From Gallaecimonas mangrovi (GTDB lineage Bacteria > Pseudomonadota > Gammaproteobacteria > Enterobacterales > Gallaecimonadaceae): DNA of 64,000 bases. Below are positions 27,076-36,115 of the stretch, piece by piece (position 1 is the first letter of the stretch; each line of letters begins with the position of its first letter). The notes under the pieces were generated by a model. It was not told where the DNA came from, did not search any database, and saw nothing but the letters and a program-made list of their open reading frames with translations. The translations under genes were made by a program, and so were the position numbers. The stretch covers positions 2,611,501 to 2,675,500 of the forward strand of contig NZ_CP031416.1 in NCBI RefSeq assembly GCF_003367375.1. Reading direction: 5' to 3'.

Positions 27076-28005
27076 CTAACCCGCCTCTATCATCAGGCAT
27101 TCTTTAACTGCACTCGCCAATTCATCGGGATTAAACTTGGCGATAAATTTATTGGCCCCGACCTTTTGCACCATAGCCTGATTGAATACCCCTGACAAAG
27201 AGGTATGCAGAATGACCTGCAAATCCTTCAGCTTGGGATCGGAGCGGATCTCTGCTGTCAGTGTATAGCCGTCCATCTCCGGCATTTCCACATCAGATAT
27301 CAACAAACAGACTTGTTCTGTAATGGATTTTTCACATTTTGCAGCCATGTCTTTAAGGAAGTCCAGCCCTTCTCGGCCATCTTTAACCAGCTGCAAGGGG
27401 ATCCCCAACGGCTCCAAGGAGCGTTTGATCTGTGCCCGGGCCACGGTGGAGTCATCAGCAATCAGCAGCACCCGCGTTTTTTGCAGCGCTTCGCTACCGT
27501 CATAAGTGTCAGGGCTGGCAATCACATTGGTGGGGCTGATCTCATCCAAAATCTTCTCAACGTCCAACAGCTCGACCATATCGCCATCCACTTCGGTGAC
27601 GGCGGTCAAATAGCTGGCACGCCCGGCCCCTTTCGGTGGCGGCTGAATATCTTCCCAGTTGCAGTTGACGATGCGGTCAACCGAGTGCACCAAAAAGCCC
27701 TGAATAGACCGGTTGTACTCGGTAATAATCACAAAGCAGTTAGACACATCTTCGGTTTGGCGGCCACCCATGGCTTGTCGCAAATCAATCACCGACAAGG
27801 TTTGCCCGCGAATGTGGGCAACGCCACGAATACTGCCTTTGCGTTTAGGTAACGCCGTTAAAGGTGGGCACTGCAGTACTTCCCTAACTTTAAAAACGTT
27901 AATACCGAAACGCTGCTTTGACCCCAAACGGAACATCAGCAATTCCAGCCGGTTTTGCCCGACCATCTGCGTTCTTTGGTTTACCGTATCGAGAATGCCC
28001 GCCAT
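27076..28005 (-). CDS. cheV: Chemotaxis coupling/receiver protein CheV
   Basis: 309 residues. The N-terminal CheW-like domain (about 15-160; ELLMFRLGSKQRFGINVFKVREVLQ, HIRGQTLSVIDL) is followed by a receiver domain (about 175-305) with acidic pocket LLIADDS, phospho-acceptor Asp in CLLISDVEMPEMDGY and Lys in NKFIAKF. It links receptors to CheA and may buffer phosphoryl flow during adaptation. It is divergent from flgA over an 83-bp gap. Confidence 0.94.
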   Translation of the reverse strand: MAGILDTVNQRTQMVGQNRLELLMFRLGSKQRFGINVFKVREVLQCPPLTALPKRKGSIRGVAHIRGQTLSVIDLRQAMGGRQTEDVSNCFVIITEYNRSIQGFLVHSVDRIVNCNWEDIQPPPKGAGRASYLTAVTEVDGDMVELLDVEKILDEISPTNVIASPDTYDGSEALQKTRVLLIADDSTVARAQIKRSLEPLGIPLQLVKDGREGLDFLKDMAAKCEKSITEQVCLLISDVEMPEMDGYTLTAEIRSDPKLKDLQVILHTSLSGVFNQAMVQKVGANKFIAKFNPDELASAVKECLMIEAG

Positions 28006-28033
28006 GTGTTACCTCTTATCGTCATTGTGCAGA

Positions 28034-28050
28034 TAGGCACAATCCTTGCC
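28034..28050 (+). promoter_or_regulatory. Candidate sigma-54 promoter of flgA
   Basis: TAGGCACAATCCTTGCC keeps GG-N10-GC spacing and most consensus bases (A for T before GG). It lies 39 bp upstream of the flgA start, oriented toward it. Confidence 0.55.
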
Positions 28051-28088
28051 TGACATGTTATCACAGCCTGATGTGACTGATTATTGAC

Positions 28089-28820
28089 GTGAAATTGATT
28101 AAACCCAAGAAACACGCTCGCTTTCATGCCCTTATCGGCGTTGCTGGCGCTTTCTTTACCCTGCTGACACTGACCTTAGCACCGGCTAAGGCAGACACTC
28201 AGTATATGCCTCTTGACCAGCTCAAAAGCATAGCTGAAGCGGCAGTACATAGCGCCGTTAAAGCACCACAAGGGGCCAAAATTACCATTGCCGCAAGCAA
28301 TCCTGATGATCGCTTGCGGCTACCTTATTGCCCAGAGGTGCAATCAAGCCTGCCAGGCAATCAGAATATTGATAACAACGTCACCGTTAAGCTCAGTTGC
28401 ACCGAACCGCGCTGGCAGTTTTATCTCACCGTCAGCACAACCATAGCGGTTCCCATGCTAGTTGCCAGTCGCGCGTTGCCAGCAGGAATTACCTTAGCGG
28501 GAAGTGATTTAAGTGAAGACTGGCAGCCACAAAATCGCTTAAGTGGCCGCATCTTCACAGACAAAAGCGTCATTGTTGGCGCCAAGCTGAAGCGGGGCTT
28601 GCAGGCGGGCAGCGCTATAACAGCCGATAACCTCTGTCTGGTATGCCGCGGCGACAAAGTCACCCTGCACGCAGGCTCCGGGGGCCTGAGTATTACCGCC
28701 GCTGGCACCGCGCTTTCTGACGGCACCATCGGCGACACCATCAGGGTACGTAATCAAGGTTCAGGTAGGGTTGTTGACGCTAAAGTAGAGTCTCAAGGCG
28801 AGGTCACGGTCACATATTGA
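28089..28820 (+). CDS. flgA: P-ring assembly chaperone FlgA
   Basis: 243 residues with an N-terminal signal peptide (positively charged, hydrophobic about 16-34, cleavage near AKA-D) and the SAF domain in the C-terminal half (VPMLVASRALPAGITLAGSDLSEDWQPQNRLSGRIFTDKSVIVGAKLKRGLQAGSAI). It is the periplasmic chaperone for FlgI. The start is a GTG without a clear RBS, and a nearby in-frame TTG is an alternative. It stands divergent from cheV and upstream of flgM. Confidence 0.9.
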   Translation: MKLIKPKKHARFHALIGVAGAFFTLLTLTLAPAKADTQYMPLDQLKSIAEAAVHSAVKAPQGAKITIAASNPDDRLRLPYCPEVQSSLPGNQNIDNNVTVKLSCTEPRWQFYLTVSTTIAVPMLVASRALPAGITLAGSDLSEDWQPQNRLSGRIFTDKSVIVGAKLKRGLQAGSAITADNLCLVCRGDKVTLHAGSGGLSITAAGTALSDGTIGDTIRVRNQGSGRVVDAKVESQGEVTVTY

Positions 28821-28831
28821 CAAGATCGTGT

Positions 28832-28858
28832 TAAAGTGAATCAGCTTATTGCCGATAA
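28832..28858 (+). promoter_or_regulatory. Sigma-28 (FliA) promoter of flgM
   Basis: TAAAGTGA, an 11-base spacer and GCCGATAA give a full match to the FliA -10 element and near match to the -35. It lies 65-91 bp upstream of flgM. This allows the known feedback in which FliA drives its own anti-sigma factor. Confidence 0.85.
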
Positions 28859-28922
28859 GGATTCGATGGCCCTGTAAATCAAGCGCAGAGGTCGTCAAGA
28901 ATTTGACAGTTGCGAGGATATC

Positions 28923-29249
28923 ATGGCAATCAACAAGGTTAATAGCGGCCAGACGGCCGACATTCAGTCGACAAGGCTCAATCAAACTGAAAGCCAGTCT
29001 AAAGCCCAGCAGAGCCAACAGGCAACTACGCCCCAGGCAACGGCCAAGTTGGCACAAGATGCGGTGTCCATTACACCACAAGCGGCAGGCTTAGATAAGA
29101 TGCAACGTACGATGAGTTCAGAAGCGCCTTTTGATAAAGACAAAGTCGAAAGCCTGAAAAAAGCCATCTCCAATGGTCAATACAAGGTTGACCACAACAA
29201 GTTGGCAGACAAATTGCTTGATTTCGAGGACAACCTCTTCGGAAATTAA
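28923..29249 (+). CDS. flgM: Anti-sigma-28 factor FlgM
   Basis: 108 residues, with the disordered, Gln/Ser/Thr-rich N-terminal half typical of FlgM and the conserved sigma-28-binding C-terminal half (DKDKVESLKKAISNGQYKVDHNKLADKLLDFE). It inhibits FliA until exported through the finished hook-basal body. RBS GAGGATATC is well placed. It is followed by flgN in a dedicated pair. Confidence 0.94.
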   Translation: MAINKVNSGQTADIQSTRLNQTESQSKAQQSQQATTPQATAKLAQDAVSITPQAAGLDKMQRTMSSEAPFDKDKVESLKKAISNGQYKVDHNKLADKLLDFEDNLFGN

Positions 29250-29259
29250 GGCTAACGCC

Positions 29260-29703
29260 ATGACCCATGCAACTGGTCAAGCGCATCCCGAGGAGACTCT
29301 GGATGCGCTTTTGCTTTTTCAGGACAAGCAGATAAAGGCCATGCTTATCTTATTGGCCGAGGAAAGGGACTTTTTGAAAAGCCGTGATCACAACAGCCTG
29401 GCCCGAGTCTCAGACGACAAGTCAGAACTGGCGATGCGCTTGCAAGCCATTGATGAACGTATTGCCGTTCATCCGGCGCTTCGTGACCCTGACTTTAAGC
29501 CGCAGCTCAAGGCCCTAAAAGAACTGGCAATGAAATGCAGCCAAGCCAATGCCATTAACGGCCAAATCATTACCGCACTGCAGCAACGGCAAAACGCCCA
29601 AAGTGAACTACTGCTGCGCGCCCTTGGCCGCTCTAACCGCACTTACAACAGTAAAGGCCAAGCCAGTTCCCGCACCCGCCTGTTGGGGGATATTCAGGCC
29701 TAA
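29260..29703 (+). CDS. flgN: FlgK/FlgL export chaperone FlgN
   Basis: 147 residues, soluble and helical, 10 bp after flgM; an earlier in-frame start would overlap flgM by 77 bp and is rejected. The first helix is LLLFQDKQIKAMLILLAEERDFLKSRD. In enterics FlgN binds FlgK and FlgL (both encoded here at 16-19 kb) before export. Identification rests on position and helical pattern, with moderate family similarity. Confidence 0.82.
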   Translation: MTHATGQAHPEETLDALLLFQDKQIKAMLILLAEERDFLKSRDHNSLARVSDDKSELAMRLQAIDERIAVHPALRDPDFKPQLKALKELAMKCSQANAINGQIITALQQRQNAQSELLLRALGRSNRTYNSKGQASSRTRLLGDIQA

Positions 29704-29707
29704 CAAT

Positions 29708-29730
29708 GCCCGCTTTGGCGGGCTTTTTTT
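29708..29730 (+). terminator. Terminator after flgN
   Basis: GCCCGC and GCGGGC pair around a TTTG loop followed by seven T's, 5 bp after the flgN stop. It closes the flagellar locus. Confidence 0.88.
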
Positions 29731-29844
29731 ATCAAAGGCCGGTCGGTAATGGCAGCCGCTATTGATGCTGTGTTAACGCAGGTCAGTGATTTCATTGCAG
29801 AAAGCCAGTATTGACTAGGAAAGCAGCAGACAGCCGCGGATGGC

Positions 29845-29872
29845 TTTTCATCGCTGAACATCTGGGTATAAT
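29845..29872 (+). promoter_or_regulatory. Promoter of tRNA-Arg
   Basis: TATAAT at 29867-29872 lies 15 bp before the tRNA; the -35 candidate TTTTCA sits 16 bp upstream. The remaining bases 29731-29844 show no gene. Confidence 0.55.
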
Positions 29873-29886
29873 CGACTGGCTTTTGG

Positions 29887-29946
<60 letters not shown>

Positions 29947-29962
<16 letters not shown>

Positions 29963-29999
29963 TCTACAACAAGCCTCGCTAACGCGGGGCTTTTTGTTA
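29947..29999 (+). repeat. Direct repeat, copy 1 (tRNA-Arg 3' end plus terminator)
   Basis: 53 bases running from the 3' side of the T-stem through the acceptor, CCA and the terminator hairpin. They recur 140 bp downstream with a single mismatch. It includes the functional end of the tRNA. Confidence 0.85.
29971..29995 (+). terminator. Terminator of tRNA-Arg
   Basis: AGCCTCGC and GCGGGGCT pair (one G-T wobble) around TAAC, followed by TTTTT, 9 bp after the tRNA. Confidence 0.8.
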
Positions 30000-30086
30000 A
30001 TGGCCTCATCCTACGGACTGCCAGGCCTTCGCATAGCTACGGCCGCTTCACTTGACCAAGCAGCGCTTGGTTAGAACGCGTTTCGC

Positions 30087-30139
30087 CCTGGTGGAGACGC
30101 CATCTACAATAAGCCTCGCTAACGCGGGGCTTTTTGTTA
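30087..30139 (+). repeat. Direct repeat, copy 2 (orphan tRNA 3' end plus terminator)
   Basis: 52 of 53 bases match copy 1. It lacks a tRNA 5' half: the bases before it (30001-30086) do not fold as D- and anticodon arms. It carries a second identical terminator (30111-30135). This looks like a remnant of tRNA gene duplication or of a site-specific integration event. Confidence 0.8.
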
Positions 30140-30274
30140 GTGGGTGCTGTTACCAAGTGCCTGCCACCGCAGCGCCATTACCATAAAAAGCGCACCTGCT
30201 TCTTCACTCGCCTCTACCTCTTACCTTTCGCCTTAGCTATGATTGCAGCCCTAAAAACAAAGGTGGCAAGCGCA

Positions 30275-30757
30275 ATGCAAATCAGTGACGACAAGGTAGT
30301 GCAATTTCACTATCAGTTAAAAGACGACAACGGCAACGAACTGGAAAACAGCCAAGGCCAGGAGCCACTGGCTTACCTGCATGGCCACAGCAACATGCTG
30401 CCAAGCCTTGAAAAGGCCCTGGAAGGCAAAGCCGAAGGCGAACATCTCACTATTACCCTTGCCCCCGAGGATGCCTACGGCGAACGCCGTGAAGGCCTGA
30501 CCCAGCGCGTGCCAATAAAGCACCTGCAAGGGGCAAAGAAATGGGCACCGGGCATGATGGCGGTAGTGAATACCGACCAAGGGCAACGGCAAGTAATGGT
30601 GGTAAAAGCTGGCCGTTTTATGGCTGACGTTGATATGAACCATCCGCTGGCCGGCAAGACCTTAACCTTTGATATTGATATTTTGAGTATTCGCGATGCC
30701 AGTGATGATGAAATCGCCCACGGCCACGCTCACGGTGTTGGCGGTCATCACCACTAA
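30275..30757 (+). CDS. SlyD-like FKBP-type peptidyl-prolyl isomerase (copy 1)
   Basis: 160 residues. The N-terminal FKBP half (VVQFHYQLKDDNGNELENSQGQEPLAYLHGHSNMLPSLEKALEGKAEGEHLTITLAPEDAYG) is interrupted by an insert-in-flap domain of SlyD type, and the tail is His-rich (HGHAHGVGGHHH). Predicted cytoplasmic prolyl isomerase/chaperone that may bind metal through its histidines. It starts at the ATG behind AGGTGGCAA; a longer frame upstream has no RBS and overlaps the tRNA repeat region. A paralogue of identical length lies at 40.5 kb. Confidence 0.9.
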   Translation: MQISDDKVVQFHYQLKDDNGNELENSQGQEPLAYLHGHSNMLPSLEKALEGKAEGEHLTITLAPEDAYGERREGLTQRVPIKHLQGAKKWAPGMMAVVNTDQGQRQVMVVKAGRFMADVDMNHPLAGKTLTFDIDILSIRDASDDEIAHGHAHGVGGHHH

Positions 30758-30834
30758 CAATCAGGGCAAGCTGTCGCCATGTTCCAAGGATCTGCTAACA
30801 TGGCCTCAAGCTCCCTCAATGAAGGAATAGCACC

Positions 30835-31347
30835 ATGCCATTACTCGACAGCTTTACCGTCGACCACACTCGCATGAAAGCTCCCGCAGTGCGGGTTGCC
30901 AAAACCATGAAAACGCCGGGTGGCGACACGATCACCGTTTTTGATTTGCGTTTTTGCGTGCCTAATCAGGAAATTTTGTCTGAAAAAGGTATCCACACAC
31001 TGGAGCACCTTTTTGCCGGCTTTATGCGCCAGCACCTCAATGGTGGCGGTGTCGAGATCATCGACATTTCTCCCATGGGCTGTCGTACCGGCTTTTATAT
31101 GAGCCTTATCGGTAACCCCAGCGAACAGCAGGTTGCTGATGCCTGGCTGGCAGCGATGAAGGATGTAGAGCAGGTAAAAGATCAGTCTGATATTCCAGAG
31201 CTTAATCTCTACCAGTGCGGCACTGCCGCCATGCATTCGTTAGAGGAAGCCCAAGCTATTGCTAAAAACGTGCAAAGCCGCGGCGTAACCGTGAACCTCA
31301 ATAACGAATTGGCGCTGGATGAAGCTTTCTTAAAAGCGCACTCTTAA
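30835..31347 (+). CDS. luxS: S-ribosylhomocysteine lyase LuxS
   Basis: 170 residues. It cleaves S-ribosylhomocysteine to homocysteine and DPD, the AI-2 precursor, in the activated methyl cycle. The metal ligands are His54 and His58 in HTLEH and Cys128 in QCGTAAMH, with catalytic Cys83 in MGCRTGFYM and Glu57. RBS AAGGAATAG precedes the ATG. It is monocistronic, with a bidirectional terminator right after it. Confidence 0.97.
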   Translation: MPLLDSFTVDHTRMKAPAVRVAKTMKTPGGDTITVFDLRFCVPNQEILSEKGIHTLEHLFAGFMRQHLNGGGVEIIDISPMGCRTGFYMSLIGNPSEQQVADAWLAAMKDVEQVKDQSDIPELNLYQCGTAAMHSLEEAQAIAKNVQSRGVTVNLNNELALDEAFLKAHS

Positions 31348-31363
31348 GCACTGTAGTACTGTT

Positions 31364-31391
31364 AAAAAAGCCCGCTTAAGCGGGCTTTTTT
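31364..31391. terminator. Bidirectional terminator between luxS and cti
   Basis: AAAAAAGCCCGC-TTAA-GCGGGCTTTTTT is a symmetric hairpin with A-run and T-run, 17 bp after luxS and 2 bp from the convergent cti stop. Confidence 0.9.
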
Positions 31392-31392
31392 A

Positions 31393-33777
31393 TTAGCGGT
31401 TTTCAACGCGGTTGTAATCCAGTAGTCCTTTTTCAATGGGATGGCGCTCGATATTAAGGCGGTTAAGCTTGTCGCTAAATTGCCAGAATGCCGGGTTAGT
31501 GCGGCGCACACCAAAAGCGTCTAGCAAGGCTTCATAACTTTTCTCGTCTTTCACCTGTTGTGCCTTGGCCACCAAAGCGGCAAGGTCACGCTCTTTAACG
31601 TGCCAAAACGCGCCTGGATAACTGCCGATAAGGCCATGCAGCAACGTCACATCGTCATGCACATAGTCACGGTTAGCTTTTTCATCAAACAGGCTAGAGA
31701 TATTGGTATGAGCGCTGTTGCGCGCCAGGGTAAAGAGCTGGCTTGGGCCACCATCATCGGGGTCAACCATAATGAAGGTCAGCTCCGGGAACAAATGGAC
31801 ATTAGGGCCTTTTAGTTCGCCCAACTGGCGCAGTAGCGCCTTAGCATTGGCGGATAAATGCTCGGCCGCGCTGATACGATAACGCCCCGGCTGCACCGGC
31901 GCTTCGCGTTTTTCCAGCATGGCGTAAAGCTCGGCCTTGGGGTTCTTGGTGTGGTAATGCACGCCGCTGGGTTGGTCAAAACGGTTAACGTCCCCTTCCA
32001 AAAACTTGGTCAGGCTCTCCCCTGCCCCTTTATACCAGTCGCGGAACTGCTGATGGCGCACTTTCGGCGGTAATAGCGTCAGGAAATTCGACTCACCTTC
32101 CATCCGTAAAAAGTCCATATAAAGGCGAGTCAGCAGCTGGTGGCCATAGTTGCCGTAAACATCAAAACCGGCCACCAGTAGGTAATGAATACGCTCTAAC
32201 AGCGCATAATCAATGACCCAGGCGGTTTTCGGTGGCTTACCCACCAAACCTTTCACCACGGTCGCACTGTCAAAATGGCGGAAAATGGTCAGGGTGGCAT
32301 TTTGGTTAGTACCGTCGCCGTCCCAAATACCCTTAAGGTTAAGGTTACGGCCGTCTTTAAAGGTTTTATCCAAAAAGGCATTTCTGGCCCGTAAATAATC
32401 CCCTTGCCGCTTGGCAAAACCTAGCCAGTGCGAGGCAATGGTCGTGCTCTTATCTTCAGCAGGCATCCGCAGGTTATCAAGCTGGGTGTGATAGAACTCG
32501 CTCACTTTCGGCGCATCAGTCAGGGATGGGTCAACAAAGAACACCCAGAACCGGTCGTTAATCACATCCAATGCCAGTTGGCCGCGGCATACCGGACCCT
32601 TGATAAAGCCCATAATGGTGTTTTCTACGTTATCGAGCATAAAGCGGTAGCGCGAGCCGATGGGTAGCTGCTCAAAGGCATTAAGCGGATTTGCTGCCAC
32701 TTCAGGCTTATAACCCGGCCAGCTGCTGACCTTGTAGTCGATGCCATAAAATAGCGAACGCCAGCGGTCCATCACCTTGTCGTCCAGCTTGTAAGGCATG
32801 TGAGTTTTATCAACGATGGTGGAGCGCACCGCTTCAAATCGGTAATAAACCCGGCTTACACCAGGGTCATCGAAGGGGCGGCGGGTGGCAATGACATTAA
32901 CCGGCTGGCCCGGCGGCGTGCTGGAACGCACCAGGTTAAAAAAGCGCGGCGCTTTGCCTTTGACCGTGGTATCGGCAAAGTACAGATGCGACACAAAAAG
33001 GTGCTCAAAAATATACCGGTCAACCAAACGCGCTTTCAGGCTGTCGCCATTTAAGAAAGCTTCCCAACGCTCAATTTCGCCCAAGGTGTTGGCATCCAGC
33101 GCCGGGTGCGGCGCCATTTTCGCGCCGTCTTTTACCCAGGCCATGAGGGTGTTGTGCTCACGCTTGGTCAAGCCAGGCATCGCATAGGGCATGCCCCACA
33201 GCGGCTTGTCTTGTTCAAAGCGCGGCATTTCTTCAATGGTGGGGCAAAACTGATCGCGATTAAGGCTTAAATCAAAACTGGAATCGAGGATTTTTTCATT
33301 AGGTAAAGGATGCTGCTGTTTCAGCAATAACATGCGCGCCAAGACCCCGGCCTGGGTATTGGCTTGCACTGTTTGGTCGCGCTCGTTAAGCACGCTATAA
33401 AAACCTTTTTGGCGCCACTCTTCGGTGTTTTTGGCATCCACAAACAGCCGCGTTAAATTGGCTGCTATCAGCCGTGAGCCCTGATACACCTTTTCCTTAT
33501 TGGCGCCGCGGTCAATGCCTTCAGGAGACGACATTTTCAGCTGGCAAGGCGCGTCATAACAGGCATGGCAAACCACACAGCGGTTTTCAATAATGGGTTT
33601 GACCTGGCTTAGGTAAAACTTTGCATCTTTCGATAACGGCGGCGCTATCCGCTGCTGGACCTCGGGTTTGCCGTAGCGCTGGTCAAGCGTCATCCCTGTG
33701 TAAACAGCGCAGCCAGCCACCAAAATAACCAGTGCCAGCCACAACCATCGACGCCCTTTAACTGCCGCCTTTATCAT
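31393..33777 (-). CDS. cti: Fatty acid cis/trans isomerase Cti
   Basis: 794 residues. Cti converts cis unsaturated membrane fatty acids to trans, rigidifying the membrane under solvent, heat or osmotic stress; known in Pseudomonas and Vibrio. It is a periplasmic haem protein: the haem c motif CVVCH is at residues 67-71 and a hydrophobic N-terminal segment (11-22) precedes VAGC, a possible lipoprotein cleavage site. The length is typical. A -10-like TATAAT lies upstream on the minus strand (33812-33817). It is transcribed alone, convergent with luxS. Confidence 0.92.
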   Translation of the reverse strand: MIKAAVKGRRWLWLALVILVAGCAVYTGMTLDQRYGKPEVQQRIAPPLSKDAKFYLSQVKPIIENRCVVCHACYDAPCQLKMSSPEGIDRGANKEKVYQGSRLIAANLTRLFVDAKNTEEWRQKGFYSVLNERDQTVQANTQAGVLARMLLLKQQHPLPNEKILDSSFDLSLNRDQFCPTIEEMPRFEQDKPLWGMPYAMPGLTKREHNTLMAWVKDGAKMAPHPALDANTLGEIERWEAFLNGDSLKARLVDRYIFEHLFVSHLYFADTTVKGKAPRFFNLVRSSTPPGQPVNVIATRRPFDDPGVSRVYYRFEAVRSTIVDKTHMPYKLDDKVMDRWRSLFYGIDYKVSSWPGYKPEVAANPLNAFEQLPIGSRYRFMLDNVENTIMGFIKGPVCRGQLALDVINDRFWVFFVDPSLTDAPKVSEFYHTQLDNLRMPAEDKSTTIASHWLGFAKRQGDYLRARNAFLDKTFKDGRNLNLKGIWDGDGTNQNATLTIFRHFDSATVVKGLVGKPPKTAWVIDYALLERIHYLLVAGFDVYGNYGHQLLTRLYMDFLRMEGESNFLTLLPPKVRHQQFRDWYKGAGESLTKFLEGDVNRFDQPSGVHYHTKNPKAELYAMLEKREAPVQPGRYRISAAEHLSANAKALLRQLGELKGPNVHLFPELTFIMVDPDDGGPSQLFTLARNSAHTNISSLFDEKANRDYVHDDVTLLHGLIGSYPGAFWHVKERDLAALVAKAQQVKDEKSYEALLDAFGVRRTNPAFWQFSDKLNRLNIERHPIEKGLLDYNRVENR

Positions 33778-33896
33778 GAAGTTCCTTGTTTTAACCTAGA
33801 AGGAGCGGCCAATTATAGTGTGACAAAGTCAGCTTCAGATCCATGGCAATGAAAAGACTGCGTTACAAAAACGGCATAGATAAGCAACGCCTTAAC

Positions 33897-34565
33897 TTAA
33901 AAGACAACCCGGTAGAAAATGCCATAGTGGTTGGCATCAGTGGAACCTGAGGCCTGAGCCGCCACGTGATTGACGCTCACCGAATCTAGGTCGTAGTTTA
34001 TCCACACGTAACGAAAGCCCAGCCAGTTGTGCTGCGTGACCTGGTAGTCGTACTGCACCACGGCACCCAGTGCGTCTTTGAATTTGGTTTCCAGATGCAG
34101 CGGTTCGTTGCTGGTAGAACCGTCATCATTGGTGACCACCAGAGCAGTATCAAGCTTGGATTGAATTTTGAAATGCCAAGTGGCCCCGACCGAAAACTTG
34201 TGTCGCCCATGGCGGTAATAGGGCAATAACTCCAAGGTGTAACGCTCTAATTTAATTTCGTTATCATCATTGTCATCGGCAAAATTAAACATATAGCCAA
34301 GGTTTAATGCCGTACCAAATTGGCCGTTTTCCCATAGGCCACCTACCCCAAGGTGAAAGCGATTTCCCAGCCGAAAGTTCTCATAGGTGCCGTCGGTATA
34401 GTTGATGCGCATCAGGTTATCGCCACCATCGGTGTAACCTGCGAAGAAGGTAAAGGCCAGACCGTCACTGGCTTTGAACTTTCCTTGCGTATCAAGGTAG
34501 GGATTATCAGCCTGGGCCAACGCTGAGAAACTCAGCGCCGCAATCAATAGCAAGCACGCTTTCAT
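33897..34565 (-). CDS. Outer membrane beta-barrel protein, family not recognised
   Basis: 222 residues from the ATG behind AAGGATAAAG. There is a Sec signal peptide (cleavage near AQA-D, residue 18) and the C-terminus ends in FYRVVF, a terminal Phe as in outer membrane barrels. The body alternates aromatic and polar residues (FRLGNRFHLGVGGLWENGQFGTALNLGYMF), suggesting about 8-10 strands. The longer in-frame start would overlap the divergent gene and lacks an RBS. Substrate unknown. Confidence 0.75.
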   Translation of the reverse strand: MKACLLLIAALSFSALAQADNPYLDTQGKFKASDGLAFTFFAGYTDGGDNLMRINYTDGTYENFRLGNRFHLGVGGLWENGQFGTALNLGYMFNFADDNDDNEIKLERYTLELLPYYRHGRHKFSVGATWHFKIQSKLDTALVVTNDDGSTSNEPLHLETKFKDALGAVVQYDYQVTQHNWLGFRYVWINYDLDSVSVNHVAAQASGSTDANHYGIFYRVVF

Positions 34566-34625
34566 CTTTATCCTTCCATGGTGCAGTGGGTTATGATGAA
34601 AGAACTCTAGACCAATTAAGCCGTT

Positions 34626-35291
34626 ATGCACGCTCGCGAACTGTCCAGTTACCGCCATCGCAATGGGCTAACCCTGACCTTGCTCGGTGTGCTGTTGTTG
34701 ATTTTAGGCCCAACCCTGCTGGCATTGGGCTGGTTTGGCCCCGGCATGGTATTGCTGTTGGCGATGCCGGTATTGCTGATCTTGGGGATTGGTAAGCTCA
34801 CCGAACCGAAAGTGAGCCTGTCGATTAACAATCACAGCTTAAGCCTGCACCATCGCCGTGGTGGCTGGAGCCTTAAATGGCGGGACATACAGCGTATTGA
34901 CCAACTGTCACTTGGCAGCGGTTTTGAAAAAATGGACCTGCCCTACATTGGTTTTCGCCTGAAATCGCCAGAGAGCATTTTGGATACCATTAATACCCGC
35001 TTAGCGGTGGGCCTGTTAACCGAGCAACGCAACGTATTGCTGATGGCCCTTCGCAGCAACTGCCCCACCTGCCAGGCCGACGATTTATTCGAAGCCAACC
35101 ATTACCGCAGCCCCACCGGTAAGGAGTACCGGGGCGTATTAGGCATGTTGGGGCAGCGGATGAAGCGGCTACGGGAACTCACCGGCTTTGATTTACTGAT
35201 TGCCGAAGAGTTGGCCGGGGAAGAAGGGCTTTGGACCTTAAAAAAATACTGGGCCAAAGCCCAGTATCCTCAAGAAGACGAAGAGGTTTGA
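34626..35291 (+). CDS. DUF2982-type membrane protein
   Basis: 221 residues. Two hydrophobic segments (about 14-34 and 37-54) are followed by a soluble C-terminal domain with WSLKWRDIQRIDQLSLG and a CPTCQADD pair. It resembles DUF2982 proteins of Shewanella and Vibrio, whose function is unknown. It is divergent from the outer membrane protein and its 3' end overlaps the convergent EamA gene by 22 bp. Confidence 0.7.
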   Translation: MHARELSSYRHRNGLTLTLLGVLLLILGPTLLALGWFGPGMVLLLAMPVLLILGIGKLTEPKVSLSINNHSLSLHHRRGGWSLKWRDIQRIDQLSLGSGFEKMDLPYIGFRLKSPESILDTINTRLAVGLLTEQRNVLLMALRSNCPTCQADDLFEANHYRSPTGKEYRGVLGMLGQRMKRLRELTGFDLLIAEELAGEEGLWTLKKYWAKAQYPQEDEEV

Positions 35292-36115
35292 CGGCGGCAA
35301 AGCCAAAGGGCCACAACCATGAACACGCACCCGAAGCCAAATCGCAGCCAGTCCACCTGGCCCTGCCAGAGCAGCACATTGACCAAGATCCCGGCCGGGA
35401 TCAGCATGTTATTCATTACCGCCAGCTGCTGCGCACTGACCTTGGTTGAACCATAGCTCCAGCCTAAATAACCCAGGCCAGAGGCCACAATTCCCAACCA
35501 CAGCAGCACATCTTGCTGCGCCCGGGTCACCGGCAATCGGTTCCAGTCGGCCAGCATCAACACCGCCAGCGCGGTCACAATAAAGGCGCCAAGGAAAAAC
35601 CAGGCAAAGCGAGCCCTGTGGGTCAGGTTGGTGTCTTTACTTTGGTGGCGATACCACACTTGCCCGAAAGCAAAGCAGGCATTGGCAGCCTGGATAAGGG
35701 CAAAGCCGTGCCAGTAGCTTTCACTTAAATCGGTCCAGCGGATAACGGCAGCTCCGGCTACCGCCAACAGCGCTGGTGCCCAAAATTGCCGAGGCCAGCG
35801 CCGCGCGAAGAGATCGGCAAACAGGCTGACATAAATTGGGGTAAAGATGGTGAACAGCAAAATTTCCGGCACCGACAGGTACTGATAAGCCTTATAGAGA
35901 AAAAGGTACATGATGCCTATCTCCACCGCGCCAGTGGCCATTAGCATCAACGCTTTGCGCCAGGCCAACGGCCGCCAGAAGGGGGCAAAGATCAGCAACG
36001 CCAGCAACATCCGCGAACACACCGCAATATAAGAATCGACGCTATGGGCCAGGTAGCCGCCAATGAGCGAAAACGAAAAGGCCCAGAGAATAGTGATTAA
36101 CCAAAGCAGCGCCAT
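35270..36115 (-). CDS. EamA/DMT-family transporter
   Basis: 281 residues, about ten hydrophobic segments in two EamA-like halves (ALLWLITILWAFSFSLIGGYLAHSVDSY at the start is typical of the first helix). An inner membrane drug/metabolite exporter is likely; substrate unknown. The start ATG overlaps the stop of the GNAT gene by one base (TAATG), behind GGAGAAG, so the two are co-transcribed. Confidence 0.8.
   Translation of the reverse strand: MALLWLITILWAFSFSLIGGYLAHSVDSYIAVCSRMLLALLIFAPFWRPLAWRKALMLMATGAVEIGIMYLFLYKAYQYLSVPEILLFTIFTPIYVSLFADLFARRWPRQFWAPALLAVAGAAVIRWTDLSESYWHGFALIQAANACFAFGQVWYRHQSKDTNLTHRARFAWFFLGAFIVTALAVLMLADWNRLPVTRAQQDVLLWLGIVASGLGYLGWSYGSTKVSAQQLAVMNNMLIPAGILVNVLLWQGQVDWLRFGFGCVFMVVALWLCRRQTSSSS

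Noticed and set aside
30134-30274. Extended N-terminus of the first SlyD-like gene
   Set aside because: The 47 extra codons start within the tRNA repeat/terminator region and lack an RBS; the short form aligns with the paralogue from its first residue.
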